64,000 nucleotides of DNA from Planococcus halotolerans (GCF_003289955.1 NZ_QLZR01000008.1:62001-126000), one strand, 5' to 3'. Counted from the stretch's first letter, positions 25,327 to 35,644 are shown. Program-made: numbers and translations. Notes: generated from the letters alone by a model not told the origin.

Positions 25327-26422
25327 AATTATTGATAATTTGAAGTTCTTTCGGATATTTCGTTAACACTTCGACACCATCTTCGGTTACGGCAAGATCA
25401 TCTTCGATTCTAACACCAACTTTGCCGGGTACATAAATGCCGGGTTCAATCGTGAAGACCATGCCTGCTTCCATTTTCATATCGTTCGATCCATGAAGAG
25501 AAGGGAATTCATGGACAGAAATGCCAAGGCCGTGGCCAAGGCGATGGGTGAAGTATTCACCATATCCCGCTTCCTCGATTACGCCGCGTGAAATGCCATC
25601 GAGCTCCGCTGCCGTGACACCGGGTTTAACAGCATTAAGTGCAGCAAGTTCGGCTTCAAGTACGATCTCATAGACCTTTTTCTGCTCTTCACCAGGTTCG
25701 CCAAGAGCCAAAGTACGGGTGATATCTGAACAATAGCCTTTGTGGACAACTCCAAGATCAAATAGGACGAGGTCGCCCTTTTGCAATTTCCGCTCCCCGG
25801 TTTTGCCGTGAGGAGAAGCTGCATGGTCTCCAGTCAATACGGTCGTGTCAAATGACATGTGAGTGACACCTCGTTTTTTCAAGGCAAGTTCTACTTCTGT
25901 CATGACCTCGATTTCCGTAATGCCTTCCTTGATTGTTTTCGCAGCAACTTCGATTGCATAATCTGCGAGCGAGGCTGCTTCCCGCAGGATTTCCATTTCT
26001 GCAGCATCTTTGATGACGCGCATGGCGCTTGTTTTTTCGTCGATTCCTGTGATTTTCGGAGAACCGAAAAATTCGTTGACGGCATCATATCGTTCCACAA
26101 TCATATGTGATTTTTCAATCGCCAATGTCTTGATTGAGGAAACTGTCTCACTTGCGGTTCGGTACAGTATTTCCATCGCGTTGTCTGTATCAGTATGGCC
26201 GGCGATCTTTCCAGTCCATCCGGCATTTTCAGCATCTGGAATTTCCATCTGAGGACAGATAAGGAATGGTTCAGCTTCACTGAAGATCATTACGCCGAGA
26301 AGGCGTTCATGCGGATTGCTTTTGAATCCGGTGAAATAAAATACATTATCAGGATTGGTGATGAATGCCGCATCGATATTGTTATCCTTCAAATAAGCCT
26401 GCAAATTACTGATTTTATTCAT
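25325..26422 (-). CDS. M24 family Xaa-Pro aminopeptidase/dipeptidase
   Basis: The 365-residue protein has a creatinase N-terminal domain (about 1-130) and a pita-bread metallopeptidase domain. The metal ligands are visible: DLGVVHKGYCSDITRT (two Asp), HRLGHGLGISVHEFP (His), FTIEPGIYVPG (Glu) and VRIEDDLAV (Glu). It removes N-terminal residues before proline or cleaves Xaa-Pro dipeptides. The length and N-domain suit the Bacillus PapA/YkvY type. It lies divergent from ytkL. GAGGAGG precedes the ATG. Confidence 0.92.
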   Translation of the reverse strand: MNKISNLQAYLKDNNIDAAFITNPDNVFYFTGFKSNPHERLLGVMIFSEAEPFLICPQMEIPDAENAGWTGKIAGHTDTDNAMEILYRTASETVSSIKTLAIEKSHMIVERYDAVNEFFGSPKITGIDEKTSAMRVIKDAAEMEILREAASLADYAIEVAAKTIKEGITEIEVMTEVELALKKRGVTHMSFDTTVLTGDHAASPHGKTGERKLQKGDLVLFDLGVVHKGYCSDITRTLALGEPGEEQKKVYEIVLEAELAALNAVKPGVTAAELDGISRGVIEEAGYGEYFTHRLGHGLGISVHEFPSLHGSNDMKMEAGMVFTIEPGIYVPGKVGVRIEDDLAVTEDGVEVLTKYPKELQIINN

Positions 26423-26512
26423 AGTTGAATTCCTCCTCTATATGTGTAGCATAACAAAGATAAGGGTATAAGACAGCTAGAAACTGAACGCATTCTTAAA
26501 TGGAGGGATATC

Positions 26513-27193
26513 ATGAAAATTTCTTACCACGGACATTCAGTCGTCAAGATAATGACTGGAGGCAAAACGATATTGATCGATCCATTCATCAATGGCAACA
26601 AGCTGACGGATTTGAGGGCCGATAAAGAAAAGCCCGACGTGATTCTGCTTACGCATGCACATAATGACCATGTAGGTGACACGTTGGAAATCGCAAAAGA
26701 AAATGATTCCATGGTTATTGCACCTGTCGAGCTGGCCAATTACCTTGGAACTTTCGGCCTTGAAACGGTCGGCATGAATCTGGGCGGTTCGAAGGAATTC
26801 GATTTTGGAACCGTAAAGTATACAAAAGCATTCCACAGTTCGTCTTATACGACAGACGATGGTGATGTGATCTATGGCGGCATGCCTGCCGGAATCCTTT
26901 TTAAAGCTGAAGGAAAGACGGTTTATCATGCAGGAGATACCGAATTGTTTGGAGATATGGAACTAATCGGCAAGCGTAACGATATTGACGTGGCGTTCCT
27001 GCCAATCGGCGATTTCTTCACCATGGGGCCAGATGACGCAGCCTATGCGGCAGAGCTTTTGAAAGCGAAACTTGTAGTGCCTATCCATTACAATACATTT
27101 CCGCCTATTAAACAGGACCCCGAGCAATTCAGAAAATTGGTCAAAGGCTCAGATGTTAAGGTATTGGCAGCAGGAGAACTATTCGAAATTTAA
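26513..27193 (+). CDS. ytkL: metal-dependent hydrolase, UPF0173/YtkL family
   Basis: The 226-residue protein has a metallo-beta-lactamase fold: [13 protein letters not shown] at the start, the zinc motif [12 protein letters not shown], and [13 protein letters not shown] and [11 protein letters not shown] later. This is the UPF0173 family, of unknown substrate, found beside ytoI in B. subtilis. GGAGGG precedes the ATG and a terminator follows. Confidence 0.93.
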   Translation: MKISYHGHSVVKIMTGGKTILIDPFINGNKLTDLRADKEKPDVILLTHAHNDHVGDTLEIAKENDSMVIAPVELANYLGTFGLETVGMNLGGSKEFDFGTVKYTKAFHSSSYTTDDGDVIYGGMPAGILFKAEGKTVYHAGDTELFGDMELIGKRNDIDVAFLPIGDFFTMGPDDAAYAAELLKAKLVVPIHYNTFPPIKQDPEQFRKLVKGSDVKVLAAGELFEI

Positions 27194-27196
27194 CCG

Positions 27197-27233
27197 AAAA
27201 ACCCCCGAAGAGCAATCATTCTTCGGGGGTTTC
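27197..27233 (+). terminator. ytkL terminator
   Basis: AAAAACCCCCGAAG and CTTCGGGGGTTT pair across a 10-nt loop. Confidence 0.85.
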
Positions 27234-27292
27234 TGTATTAGGAAATATGGTACACTTAAGGCATCAGGAAAGCAGAAAGAATGGGTGAAATC

Positions 27293-28600
27293 ATGGCGAC
27301 AAAACATGAACAGATACTTGATTATATTGAAACTCTGGAAGTCGGGGAAAAAATCTCCGTCCGTCGGATCGCTAAAGAATTGCAGGTCAGCGAAGGCACG
27401 GCGTACCGCGCGATAAAAGAAGCGGAAAACAAGCGGCTGGTTTCCACAATTGAGCGTGTCGGCACCATCCGCATCGAACGAAAAAAGAAAGAGAATATTG
27501 AGCGGCTGACGTATGCCGAAATCGTCAATATCGTTGACGGCCAAGTACTTGGCGGCCGGACAGGTTTGCATAAGTCATTGACGAAATTCGTTATAGGGGC
27601 GATGCAGCTCGAAGACATGATGCGCTATACGGAAGCTGGCAACCTGCTGATTGTCGGCAACCGCTATAAAGCCCATGAATATGCGTTGCAGGCAGGAGCG
27701 GCTGTTCTTGTGACCGGCGGCTTCGATGCATCGGACACGGTGAAAAAACTGGCGGATGAATATGAATTGCCGGTCATTTCCACCAGCTATGACACTTTTA
27801 CAGTGGCTACGATGATAAACCGGGCTATTTATGATCAATTGATCAAGAAAGAGATTTTATTGATCGAAGATATTTTGATTCCGTTGGAGAATACCCATTT
27901 TCTTCATCACCATGACCCTATCAGCCGTTACCGTGAATTGAACAAGGAAACAACGCATGGCGGATTTCCGGTGGTCGATGATTCCGGCAAGATTATCGGA
28001 ATCCTGACTTCACGGGATATCATTGGATTCTCAAATGAGGACAGCGTCGAAAAAGCCATGACAAAAGATCCTATAACTGTATCGTTGCAGACAAGTGTAG
28101 CGTCCGCAGGACACAGGATGATTTGGGAGGGCATCGACCTTCTGCCGGTCATCGATGACCAAGGGAAGTTATGCGGCGTAATCAGCCGCCAGGATGTGCT
28201 GAAGGCGATACAGACTGCACAGCGGCAGCCGCAGCAGGGCGAAACAATAGATGATATCATTATCAGCCAGTTGCAGATGAAGCCGCATGAAAAGCTTTCC
28301 CTGGAATTCCGTGTGACGCCTCAAATGACCAATTCGTATGGTTCCATATCATATGGCGCCTATACAACAATTTTGTCTGAAGCTGCTAACAGTGCTTTGA
28401 AAACAAAGAATCGCAAAGACAGTGTACTTGAAAACTTGACGATTTATTTTTTGAAACCAGTTCAGCTGGATTCCCTGATTTATATCAAACCGGTTATTTT
28501 GGATATCAGCAGAAAATCAGCCAAGGTGGATATCGAGGTTTCATTTGAAGGGGAAATTGTTGGCAAGGCCTTGCTGACGTTCCAGTTGCTGGATCGATGA
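27293..28600 (+). CDS. ytoI: DRTGG/CBS/hot-dog regulatory protein, YtoI/SpxR type
   Basis: This 435-residue protein combines an N-terminal winged helix (ISVRRIAKELQVSEGTAYRAIKEAE, about 15-50), a DRTGG domain (about 70-180), two CBS motifs (about 190-310, HGGFPVVDDSGKIIGILTSRD and IDLLPVIDDQGKLCGVISRQD) and a C-terminal hot-dog thioesterase-like domain. Such proteins sense adenine nucleotides and act as regulators; SpxR of streptococci is a relative. I take the ATG at 27293 (MATKHEQI) because GGGTGA lies just upstream; another ATG four codons earlier at 27281 is possible. A terminator follows. Confidence 0.85.
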   Translation: MATKHEQILDYIETLEVGEKISVRRIAKELQVSEGTAYRAIKEAENKRLVSTIERVGTIRIERKKKENIERLTYAEIVNIVDGQVLGGRTGLHKSLTKFVIGAMQLEDMMRYTEAGNLLIVGNRYKAHEYALQAGAAVLVTGGFDASDTVKKLADEYELPVISTSYDTFTVATMINRAIYDQLIKKEILLIEDILIPLENTHFLHHHDPISRYRELNKETTHGGFPVVDDSGKIIGILTSRDIIGFSNEDSVEKAMTKDPITVSLQTSVASAGHRMIWEGIDLLPVIDDQGKLCGVISRQDVLKAIQTAQRQPQQGETIDDIIISQLQMKPHEKLSLEFRVTPQMTNSYGSISYGAYTTILSEAANSALKTKNRKDSVLENLTIYFLKPVQLDSLIYIKPVILDISRKSAKVDIEVSFEGEIVGKALLTFQLLDR

Positions 28601-28606
28601 ATAAAT

Positions 28607-28635
28607 AAAAAACCCCCTCTCAGTGAGGGGGATTT
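28607..28635. terminator. bidirectional terminator between ytoI and ytpI
   Basis: AAAACCCCCTC and GAGGGGGATTT pair across a short loop between convergent genes. Confidence 0.85.
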
Positions 28636-28636
28636 A

Positions 28637-28936
28637 CTATTCGTTCAGCCGTGATTCTTCCGCGACAAATTTATGGTAATGCTTAGCCGCTTTAAAATTA
28701 TAGATGATCATTGCCAGCCCGAGAATGATGAATATACCGGAAATGATATAAGTGACGGTACTTTGAAAAATCGTCAGCTGATTGATGCCAAAGAAAAATA
28801 CAAAGCTCCCAAGAAATATTGATGCTGTAGAAGCGTACCATTTTTTTCGGATGGGCAATGTTGCACGGATCTGCTTTGTTTTATAATAGAAATAAAACAA
28901 GGTAGACACGATTATTAGGAAAAAGAAAATTAGCAT
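28637..28936 (-). CDS. ytpI: YtpI-family small membrane protein
   Basis: The 99-residue protein has three membrane helices (about 2-18, 37-54 and 61-80) and a short charged tail (KAAKHYHKFVAEESRLNE). Size and position, divergent from nrnA and next to ytoI, match B. subtilis ytpI, whose function is unknown. The start at 28936 is set by GGAGG 5 nt upstream; a longer reading frame extends across the nrnA promoter region and is rejected. Confidence 0.85.
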   Translation of the reverse strand: MLIFFFLIIVSTLFYFYYKTKQIRATLPIRKKWYASTASIFLGSFVFFFGINQLTIFQSTVTYIISGIFIILGLAMIIYNFKAAKHYHKFVAEESRLNE

Positions 28937-29029
28937 AAGGACCTCCTGTATTCGAAAACTTTCTTCTATTGTACTTGAGAAACGTGCTCGAATGCGAATG
29001 GATTTCCTTGAAAAATGGAGGAACCGCCA

Positions 29030-29974
29030 ATGAACAGTCAAATCATCGACACAATTAAACAATATGAAACCATCATCATCCACAGGCATGTCAGACCGGA
29101 TCCCGATGCATACGGCTCACAGCTGGGCTTAAAATACATACTTCAGCATAATTATCCTGAAAAAATGATTTTGGCAGCAGGTGAACATGATTTTACGATG
29201 GAATTCCTTGGTACACAGGATTCGGTCGCTGATGAAGATTATATCGGGGCACTGGTAATTGTCACAGACACTGCCAATACAGAACGAATAGACGATCAGC
29301 GGTATTCGAGCGGAGACAAACTCATAAAAATCGATCATCACCCGAATGATGATGCTTATGGTGATCTATTGCTTGTGGATACAGGGGCCAGTTCTTCCTC
29401 AGAGCTTATTTACGAATTATTCGAAGTTGGCCAGATTCAGGAAAACTGGGAGCTTCCGCCAACGGCGGCACGCCAGCTTTATGCAGGAATCATTGGCGAT
29501 ACCGGCCGTTTTCTCTTCCCGAGCACGACACAAAAGACGTTCAGGATTGCCGGCGAACTCATCAAGAGTGACTTTGACCGCAACGCGCTGCATAATGGCA
29601 TGTACGAAATGGAAAGAAAGCTTCTGCATCTTCAGGGTTATATCTACCAGAACTTCAAAATGGACGAAAATGGTGCAGCTTATGTAAAAATCACCTTGGA
29701 TATCCTAAAAGAGTTTGGAGTCACAGCTACTGAAACTTCGCTGCTTGTCAGTTCGCTTGGAAATGTAAAAGGAATGAAAGCATGGGTCATATTTATAGAA
29801 GAAGAGAATGAGATTCGTGTACGTCTCCGCTCAAAAGGACCTGTCATTAATGAACTGGCAAAAGAGTTTAACGGAGGGGGCCACCCAATGGCTTCCGGAG
29901 CCACTGCTTACTCATGGGAAGAAGCGGAACAAGTGATTGGCCGTTTAAAAGAAATTTGCGCTTCAGCAGAATAA
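29030..29974 (+). CDS. nrnA: bifunctional oligoribonuclease / PAP phosphatase NrnA
   Basis: NrnA degrades short RNA and DNA fragments and dephosphorylates 3'-phosphoadenosine 5'-phosphate. The 314-residue protein has the DHH phosphoesterase motifs HRHVRPDPDAYGSQLG, VTDTANTERID, IDHHPNDD and the DHHA1 domain motif FNGGGHPMASGA. The ATG follows ATGGAGGAACCGCCA. dnaE starts 16 nt after its stop, so they are cotranscribed as in B. subtilis. Confidence 0.95.
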   Translation: MNSQIIDTIKQYETIIIHRHVRPDPDAYGSQLGLKYILQHNYPEKMILAAGEHDFTMEFLGTQDSVADEDYIGALVIVTDTANTERIDDQRYSSGDKLIKIDHHPNDDAYGDLLLVDTGASSSSELIYELFEVGQIQENWELPPTAARQLYAGIIGDTGRFLFPSTTQKTFRIAGELIKSDFDRNALHNGMYEMERKLLHLQGYIYQNFKMDENGAAYVKITLDILKEFGVTATETSLLVSSLGNVKGMKAWVIFIEEENEIRVRLRSKGPVINELAKEFNGGGHPMASGATAYSWEEAEQVIGRLKEICASAE

Positions 29975-29990
29975 GAAAGGAGGGATTGTT

Positions 29991-32900
29991 TTGTCAATGG
30001 TTTATCCATATATAAGCACATCAGCAGACCTGTTGAAAAGTACGGTGCGCCTTGATGAACTTTTCCCTTTTCTAAAAGAACAGGGGACGGCTGCTGTCGC
30101 TATCGTCAATTCCAAGCTGTACGGTGTGCTCCCGTTCTGGGAAGCTTGTTATCAGGCAGGTATTCACGCCGTGCTCGGCTTTTCAACATTCGTCGAACAC
30201 GATGGGCAGCCGTATCCGGTTGTACTTTATGCCCAGACAAATAAAGGCTATGGCAATTTGCTGAAGATATCCAGCGCACTTGCGACACGAAACCGCAAGG
30301 CGATTCCCGAGCAATGGTTGAAAGCTTACGATGAAGGGCTTCTTTGCGTAATTCCAAATACGTCAGAATGGACATTGACCGACCGCAAAGAAGTTTTCGA
30401 ATACATCTTCCAAATATTCGGTGACCGCTGTTACGGCAGCGTGCAGCGGCCAGGAGGCAATGTATCTGGCAATGAAGCGGAATTTATCGAAGCATGCAAC
30501 CGTTTTTACCTGCCGATTATGGCAACACAGGAAGTGAAATACATTAAGAAAGAAGGGGCTTTTGCATATGAAGTGGCATCAGCCATCGGGCAAGGGCTGA
30601 AACTTTCAGATGAACAAAGGCTTCCACCGGAACATACCGATGCATATGCGCCAACTGCCGGCGAATTGAAACAGTGGTTTGAAAATCGTCCTGAATGGCT
30701 GGAAACAGCAGAACAAATGCTGTTGAGCTGCAAAGTCACCATACAGACCAATCGGCAGCTGCTGCCTGTTTTTCCACTGGATAACGAAGTGGATAGAGCG
30801 GAATACATAAAAAAACTGTGCATGGCTGGCTTAAAAGGCAGATTAGATAGTGATTCCATTTCTCAGGAATATCAATCCCGTTTGGATTATGAGCTTGGTG
30901 TCATCAAATCCATGGGCTATATCGATTACTTCCTGATTGTTTCCGATTTTATGAAATTCGCGCGGAATGCCGGCATAATGACGGGACCAGGCCGGGGTTC
31001 ATCGGCAAGTTCGCTTGTCGCTTATTCTCTGCATATAACGGATGTGGATCCACTTGAACATGGTCTGCTTTTTGAACGCTTCCTGAATCCGGAGCGTGTT
31101 ACACTTCCGGATATCGATATCGATTTTGCCGATCACAGAAGGCATGAAGTAGTGGAATATGTCGCCAATAAATACGGGCAGGCAAGAACCGCACAAATCA
31201 TTACTTTCGGCACATTATCCGCCAAGGCAGTGGCAAGGGACACGGCACGCGTTTTCGGTTTTGAAGCTGAAGAACTTGAAGCGATATCGAAACTGATTCC
31301 GAGCCGTCCAGGCACCACTTTAAGATCTGCGTTAAAGGAAAATGCTAAGCTGAATGATTGGATCATCGCCCGTGAAGAACGAAAAACCTGGTTCAAAACA
31401 GCGCTCCAGCTGGAAGGTCTTCCGCGCCACGCTTCAACCCATGCTGCCGGTGTCATTCTAAGCCCGACTTCCCTGGTGGATTATGTGCCAATAGAAGAAG
31501 GCAACGAAGGAATCTACCTGACACAATGGCCGATGGGAGATCTCGAAGCAATCGGTTTGCTGAAAATGGATTTTCTGGGCCTGAGGAATTTGACCATATT
31601 GGAACAGATTCGAAGACTGCTTTCGAAGGGAACCGGAAAATCGATGGATTACCGTAAATTGCCGCTTGATGATGCAAAAACCTATGAAATACTCGCTGCC
31701 GGCGACACAAGCGGAGTATTTCAACTGGAATCAGAAGGGATGAGGAATGCTTTAAGGCAAATCAAACCTACTGCTTTCGGTGATATAGTGGCAGTCAATG
31801 CACTCTTCAGGCCGGGCCCGATGGAGTTTATCCCATTATATGCAAGAAGGAAGCATAAGCAGGAAGCTGTAGCATATGTCCATCCGATTTTGGAACCAAT
31901 CCTTAAAGAAACCCACGGCGTAATCGTTTACCAGGAACAAATTATGCAGATTGCCGCTAGAATGGCAGGTTTTTCTTTGGGGGAAGCCGACATACTAAGG
32001 CGGGCTGTCAGTAAAAAGAAACGGGAAATACTGGATGAGGAACGTGTTCATTTTGTGCAGGGAGCCCAAAAGAAAGGCTTCAAGGAAAGTGAAGCTACTG
32101 AAGTCTATGATTTGATCGTACGTTTTGCCGATTATGGTTTTCCAAAGAGCCATGCTGTCGCTTACAGTATAATTTCGTATCAGCTCGCTTACATGAAAGC
32201 GAATTATCCCATTTACTTTTATGCTGCTATGCTAGGGAATTTTTCCGGAAATGCAGAAAAGACCAAACAGCTTCTGCAGGAAATAAAAGAAAAGGATATT
32301 CCGATTTTGGTTCCTTCAATCCAGAAGAGCATTTCGTCATTTTCGATTGAAGAAGGCAAAATACGGATTGGCCTTAACAGTGTCAAAGGTGTTCCTGGAA
32401 CTGTCATTAAAGCTATCATAGCTGCCAGAAATGAAGGGGGTCCTTTCACGAGCCTTTTCAATATCGCTGAACGGATATCCGCCATTCATTTCACACGAAA
32501 AGCCTTTGAACCGCTGATAAAAGCGGGGGCTCTTGATGATTTCGAACTTGATCGTGCAACGCTTCTGGCTTCACTGGACAGTGCAGTCAAACACGCAGAA
32601 CTCGTCAAACCGGATGAAGAACCGGGGCTATTCGACGATATGGGCGCAAGCTTCATGAAGCCGAAATATACGAAGGCTTCACCAATTCCTGAGAATCTGA
32701 AACTGGATCTCGAAATGGAAGTGCTCGGCTTTTATCTTTCGACACATCCCATCGAACGGGAAAAAGAGCAGCGGCAGAAAGATTTTGATGAGTTGAAGTC
32801 TCTGAAGCTTAAACGGGATAAAGAAAAAGTGAATGTCCTGGGGATGATTGAGGAAATCAAAAGGATCCGTACAAAAAAAGGGGATGCTATGGCTTTCATT

Positions 32901-33062
32901 ACCCTGCAGGATGATACAGGCCCGGCATCTGTCACTTTATTCCCTGAAGAATATACAAAATACAATGCAATTCTAAAAGAACAAGCAATCATTGAAGTCC
33001 AGGGCACGATTGAAAATCGTATGAACCGGACATCGATCATCTGCAAAAATATTAGTACTTGA
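29991..33062 (+). CDS. dnaE: DNA polymerase III subunit alpha, DnaE type
   Basis: DnaE is the second replicative polymerase of Firmicutes and extends primers on the lagging strand. The 1023-residue protein is somewhat shorter than B. subtilis DnaE (about 1115). The catalytic centre is intact: GPGRGSSASSLVAY and LPDIDIDFADHRR (aspartates), then RHASTHAAGVILS, NALFRPGPMEFIP and the helix-hairpin-helix and OB-fold end (VNVLGMIEEIKRIRTKKG). The N-terminal PHP domain has lost its metal motif: YPYISTSADLL stands where HLHVHSxYSLL is expected. The TTG start is favoured by AAGGAGGG 6 nt upstream; an ATG follows two codons later. Confidence 0.95.
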   Translation: MSMVYPYISTSADLLKSTVRLDELFPFLKEQGTAAVAIVNSKLYGVLPFWEACYQAGIHAVLGFSTFVEHDGQPYPVVLYAQTNKGYGNLLKISSALATRNRKAIPEQWLKAYDEGLLCVIPNTSEWTLTDRKEVFEYIFQIFGDRCYGSVQRPGGNVSGNEAEFIEACNRFYLPIMATQEVKYIKKEGAFAYEVASAIGQGLKLSDEQRLPPEHTDAYAPTAGELKQWFENRPEWLETAEQMLLSCKVTIQTNRQLLPVFPLDNEVDRAEYIKKLCMAGLKGRLDSDSISQEYQSRLDYELGVIKSMGYIDYFLIVSDFMKFARNAGIMTGPGRGSSASSLVAYSLHITDVDPLEHGLLFERFLNPERVTLPDIDIDFADHRRHEVVEYVANKYGQARTAQIITFGTLSAKAVARDTARVFGFEAEELEAISKLIPSRPGTTLRSALKENAKLNDWIIAREERKTWFKTALQLEGLPRHASTHAAGVILSPTSLVDYVPIEEGNEGIYLTQWPMGDLEAIGLLKMDFLGLRNLTILEQIRRLLSKGTGKSMDYRKLPLDDAKTYEILAAGDTSGVFQLESEGMRNALRQIKPTAFGDIVAVNALFRPGPMEFIPLYARRKHKQEAVAYVHPILEPILKETHGVIVYQEQIMQIAARMAGFSLGEADILRRAVSKKKREILDEERVHFVQGAQKKGFKESEATEVYDLIVRFADYGFPKSHAVAYSIISYQLAYMKANYPIYFYAAMLGNFSGNAEKTKQLLQEIKEKDIPILVPSIQKSISSFSIEEGKIRIGLNSVKGVPGTVIKAIIAARNEGGPFTSLFNIAERISAIHFTRKAFEPLIKAGALDDFELDRATLLASLDSAVKHAELVKPDEEPGLFDDMGASFMKPKYTKASPIPENLKLDLEMEVLGFYLSTHPIEREKEQRQKDFDELKSLKLKRDKEKVNVLGMIEEIKRIRTKKGDAMAFITLQDDTGPASVTLFPEEYTKYNAILKEQAIIEVQGTIENRMNRTSIICKNIST

Positions 33063-33092
33063 CTGCTTTTCCAACCGGAAAAGCAGTTTTTT
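33062..33092 (+). terminator. nrnA-dnaE terminator
   Basis: ACTGCTTTTCC and GGAAAAGCAGT pair across AACC and are followed by T's, right at the dnaE stop. Confidence 0.9.
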
Positions 33093-33131
33093 CTTTACGT
33101 CCGGCGTTTTTTTTTGTAAGGTAGGAATATG

Positions 33132-33146
33132 AGTGGTCAGACCACT
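33132..33146. promoter_or_regulatory. perfect palindromic operator of the GntR-type regulator
   Basis: AGTGGTCAGACCACT is a perfect 15-bp palindrome 28 bp upstream of the regulator's start codon. Its TGGTCnGACCA core is the site type recognised by FadR-subfamily GntR proteins, so it is probably autoregulatory. Confidence 0.75.
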
Positions 33147-33174
33147 TTCAAAAAAATGGAAGTAGAGGTCCGCT

Positions 33175-33828
33175 ATGAACCAACCAAAACGATATCTGGA
33201 CATAGTCCTGGATATAAGGAAAATGATAAGCCAGGAAAATATCAGGCCTGGCGACAGGATTCCATCTGAAAGGGAATTGGCTGAAACCTTAAAAGTAGGG
33301 CGGTCAACTATTCGCGAAGCTTTGAGGAGCCTGGAATTGCTCGGATTGATCGAAACCAGAAGGGGAGAAGGCACTTTTCTGTCAGATTACCGTAACCATC
33401 AATTGGTGGAAGTTTTGTCGACATTCATCCTTCAGGACAATCAGTCCCAAAAGGATGTCTGGGAAACCAGGATAATACATGAAATTTCTGCAATCCAAAC
33501 AATTTGCGGAAATGAGGCTGCATGCCAATTGCCGGTTTGGGACAGTTTTTCCAAACGTATTGAAGAAGAAGAAAGTTTTCTTCGTGAGGATCTTGTCAAA
33601 GAAATAATGGTTTTATCCGGTAATCGGCTGTCTTTGAAAATTTGGCTTTTATTGGCGCAATACAGCGGTAATCCTTATAAAAGCCGTATAACAATGGATG
33701 AAACAGAGATGATCGAGGATGTTTTGGCTGCAATCAGGCAGCAGGATGCTGAAAAAGCCGCTTCCAGTTTGAAAATTTGGATTGCCTGGCTGCAAAAGGA
33801 GAGTAAAAAAGATGACGATGATACGTGA
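33175..33828 (+). CDS. GntR-family transcriptional regulator, FadR-like
   Basis: The 217-residue protein has an N-terminal GntR winged helix (about 5-72: [47 protein letters not shown]). The helical C-terminal region is short and poorly conserved, and the FCD metal-binding histidines are not obvious. A perfect TGGTC-type palindrome lies before its start. The stop codon overlaps accD by 17 nt, so it is translated with the carboxyltransferase genes and may control fatty acid synthesis or respond to a related acid. In B. subtilis the malic enzyme ytsJ occupies this place. Confidence 0.88.
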   Translation: MNQPKRYLDIVLDIRKMISQENIRPGDRIPSERELAETLKVGRSTIREALRSLELLGLIETRRGEGTFLSDYRNHQLVEVLSTFILQDNQSQKDVWETRIIHEISAIQTICGNEAACQLPVWDSFSKRIEEEESFLREDLVKEIMVLSGNRLSLKIWLLLAQYSGNPYKSRITMDETEMIEDVLAAIRQQDAEKAASSLKIWIAWLQKESKKDDDDT

Positions 33829-34684
33829 TATATTCAAGCGCAACAGAGAGCGCAATGGTCCGACTATACCTTCCAAAGCCGCAAAAGATGTCCCGGAAGG
33901 CCTAATGTTTAAATGCCCCGAGTGCAAGCACATCGTACTGACCAAAGAAATGGCGAAGCTCCAAAAGGTCTGCCAGAAATGTGACCATCATTGCAAAATG
34001 ACTGCCCAGGAGCGGGTAGAGAGTTTAATGGATAAAGATACATTTGAGTCCATCGATGATCATTTAAAAACCGGCAACCCGCTTGGTTTTCCAGGCTACA
34101 CTGAAAAGATCGAAGCTGACAGCAAAAAAACTGGTTTGAATGAAGCCGTTTTAACGGGCACCGGGAAAATCGACGGACAGCCGGTCGTTGCAGCTATTAT
34201 GGATTCCCATTTCCGTATGGGCTCGATGGGATCGGTTGTCGGTGAAAAAATTACGCGCGCTGTTGAACTGGCTACCGCAAAAGGCTATCCATTTGTCATT
34301 TTTACAGCCAGTGGCGGAGCCCGTATGCAAGAAGGCGTCCTATCCTTGATGCAGATGGCGAAGACCAGTGTGGCATTAAAGCGCCACAGCAATGAAGGCC
34401 TGTTATTCATATCAGTTTTGACGCACCCGACAACTGGAGGCGTTTCTGCAAGTTTTGCATCCGTAGGTGATATTAATATTGCAGAACCGAAGGCATTGAT
34501 CGGTTTTGCCGGTCGCCGAGTGATTGAACAGACTGTTCGTGAAAAATTGCCTGAAGATTTTCAGACTGCCGAATTTTTATTGGCACACGGCCAACTGGAT
34601 GCAGTGGTACATCGCCATAACATGCAAAAAACCTTATCTTCGTTAATCAGACTGCATACGAAAGGAGCTGTGGCACATGGCTAA
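33812..34684 (+). CDS. accD: acetyl-CoA carboxylase carboxyltransferase subunit beta
   Basis: AccD joins AccA to transfer the carboxyl group from biotin to acetyl-CoA, giving malonyl-CoA, the first step of fatty acid synthesis. The 290-residue protein has an N-terminal zinc ribbon ([10 protein letters not shown] and [13 protein letters not shown]) and the carboxyltransferase core ([38 protein letters not shown]). The ATG at 33812 has AAAGGAGAG upstream inside the regulator gene; an ATG two codons later is also possible. It overlaps accA by 8 nt. Confidence 0.97.
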   Translation: MTMIRDIFKRNRERNGPTIPSKAAKDVPEGLMFKCPECKHIVLTKEMAKLQKVCQKCDHHCKMTAQERVESLMDKDTFESIDDHLKTGNPLGFPGYTEKIEADSKKTGLNEAVLTGTGKIDGQPVVAAIMDSHFRMGSMGSVVGEKITRAVELATAKGYPFVIFTASGGARMQEGVLSLMQMAKTSVALKRHSNEGLLFISVLTHPTTGGVSASFASVGDINIAEPKALIGFAGRRVIEQTVREKLPEDFQTAEFLLAHGQLDAVVHRHNMQKTLSSLIRLHTKGAVAHG

Positions 34685-35642
34685 TAAAGCCCAAAAATCA
34701 CTGCCATTTGAAGAGCCATTAATCCAGCTCCGCAAAAAGATTACGGAACTGAAAGAATATACTCAGAACGCAGAAGTGGATTTGAGCGCAGAAATTGACA
34801 GCCTGGAAGCACGGCTGGAGAATCTGGAAATTGAAATCTATGAAGACATGAAACCTTGGGATCGTGTCCAGGTTGCCCGCCATCCGAACCGGCCAACCAC
34901 CTTGGATTATATTCCATACGTTTTTGAAGATTTCATCGAACTGCATGGAGACCGGCTTTATGGTGACGACGAGGCAATTGTCGGCGGCATCGCTTCATTT
35001 AAAGGACAGCCGGTAACGGTCATCGGTCACCAGCGCGGCAAAGAGACGAAAGAGAATGTCCGCAGAAACTTTGGTATGCCGCATCCGGAAGGATACCGCA
35101 AAGCATTGCGCCTGATGAAACAAGCGGAGAAATTCAAACGGCCGATCATTTGCCTCATTGATACGAAAGGTGCTTACCCAGGAAAAGCAGCAGAAGAACG
35201 TGGGCAAAGCGAAGCCATTGCCCGCAACCTTGTGGAAATGGCAGGGCTGGAAGTTCCGGTCATTTCCATAGTCATAGGTGAAGGCGGAAGCGGCGGGGCA
35301 CTGGCTCTCGGCGTGGGAAATCACATCCTGATGCTCGAGAACTCAACTTTCTCAGTAATTTCTCCTGAAGGAGCGGCCTCAATATTATGGAAAGACTCTG
35401 CACTTGCACAAACTGCAGCAGAAGCCATGAAAATTACAGCGCCGGACCTTCTTGAAATGGGTATTATTGAGCGAATGATTCCTGAAATTCGTGGAGGCGC
35501 ACATCATAACCCTGTAAAACAGGCGGAATTCCTGTCTGAAGCAATTGAAAAATCACTTAGCGAACTGAATCCGTTAAATCCAGACGGATTAATCGATCAG
35601 CGCTACAATAAATTCAAGGCAATCGGGGTATTTACAGAATAG
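34677..35642 (+). CDS. accA: acetyl-CoA carboxylase carboxyltransferase subunit alpha
   Basis: This 321-residue subunit forms the heterotetrameric carboxyltransferase with AccD. It shows an N-terminal helical region ([11 protein letters not shown]), [64 protein letters not shown] and [12 protein letters not shown], all hallmark AccA segments. Translation is coupled to accD by the overlap. A short terminator follows before pfkA. Confidence 0.98.
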   Translation: MANKAQKSLPFEEPLIQLRKKITELKEYTQNAEVDLSAEIDSLEARLENLEIEIYEDMKPWDRVQVARHPNRPTTLDYIPYVFEDFIELHGDRLYGDDEAIVGGIASFKGQPVTVIGHQRGKETKENVRRNFGMPHPEGYRKALRLMKQAEKFKRPIICLIDTKGAYPGKAAEERGQSEAIARNLVEMAGLEVPVISIVIGEGGSGGALALGVGNHILMLENSTFSVISPEGAASILWKDSALAQTAAEAMKITAPDLLEMGIIERMIPEIRGGAHHNPVKQAEFLSEAIEKSLSELNPLNPDGLIDQRYNKFKAIGVFTE

Positions 35643-35644
35643 GG

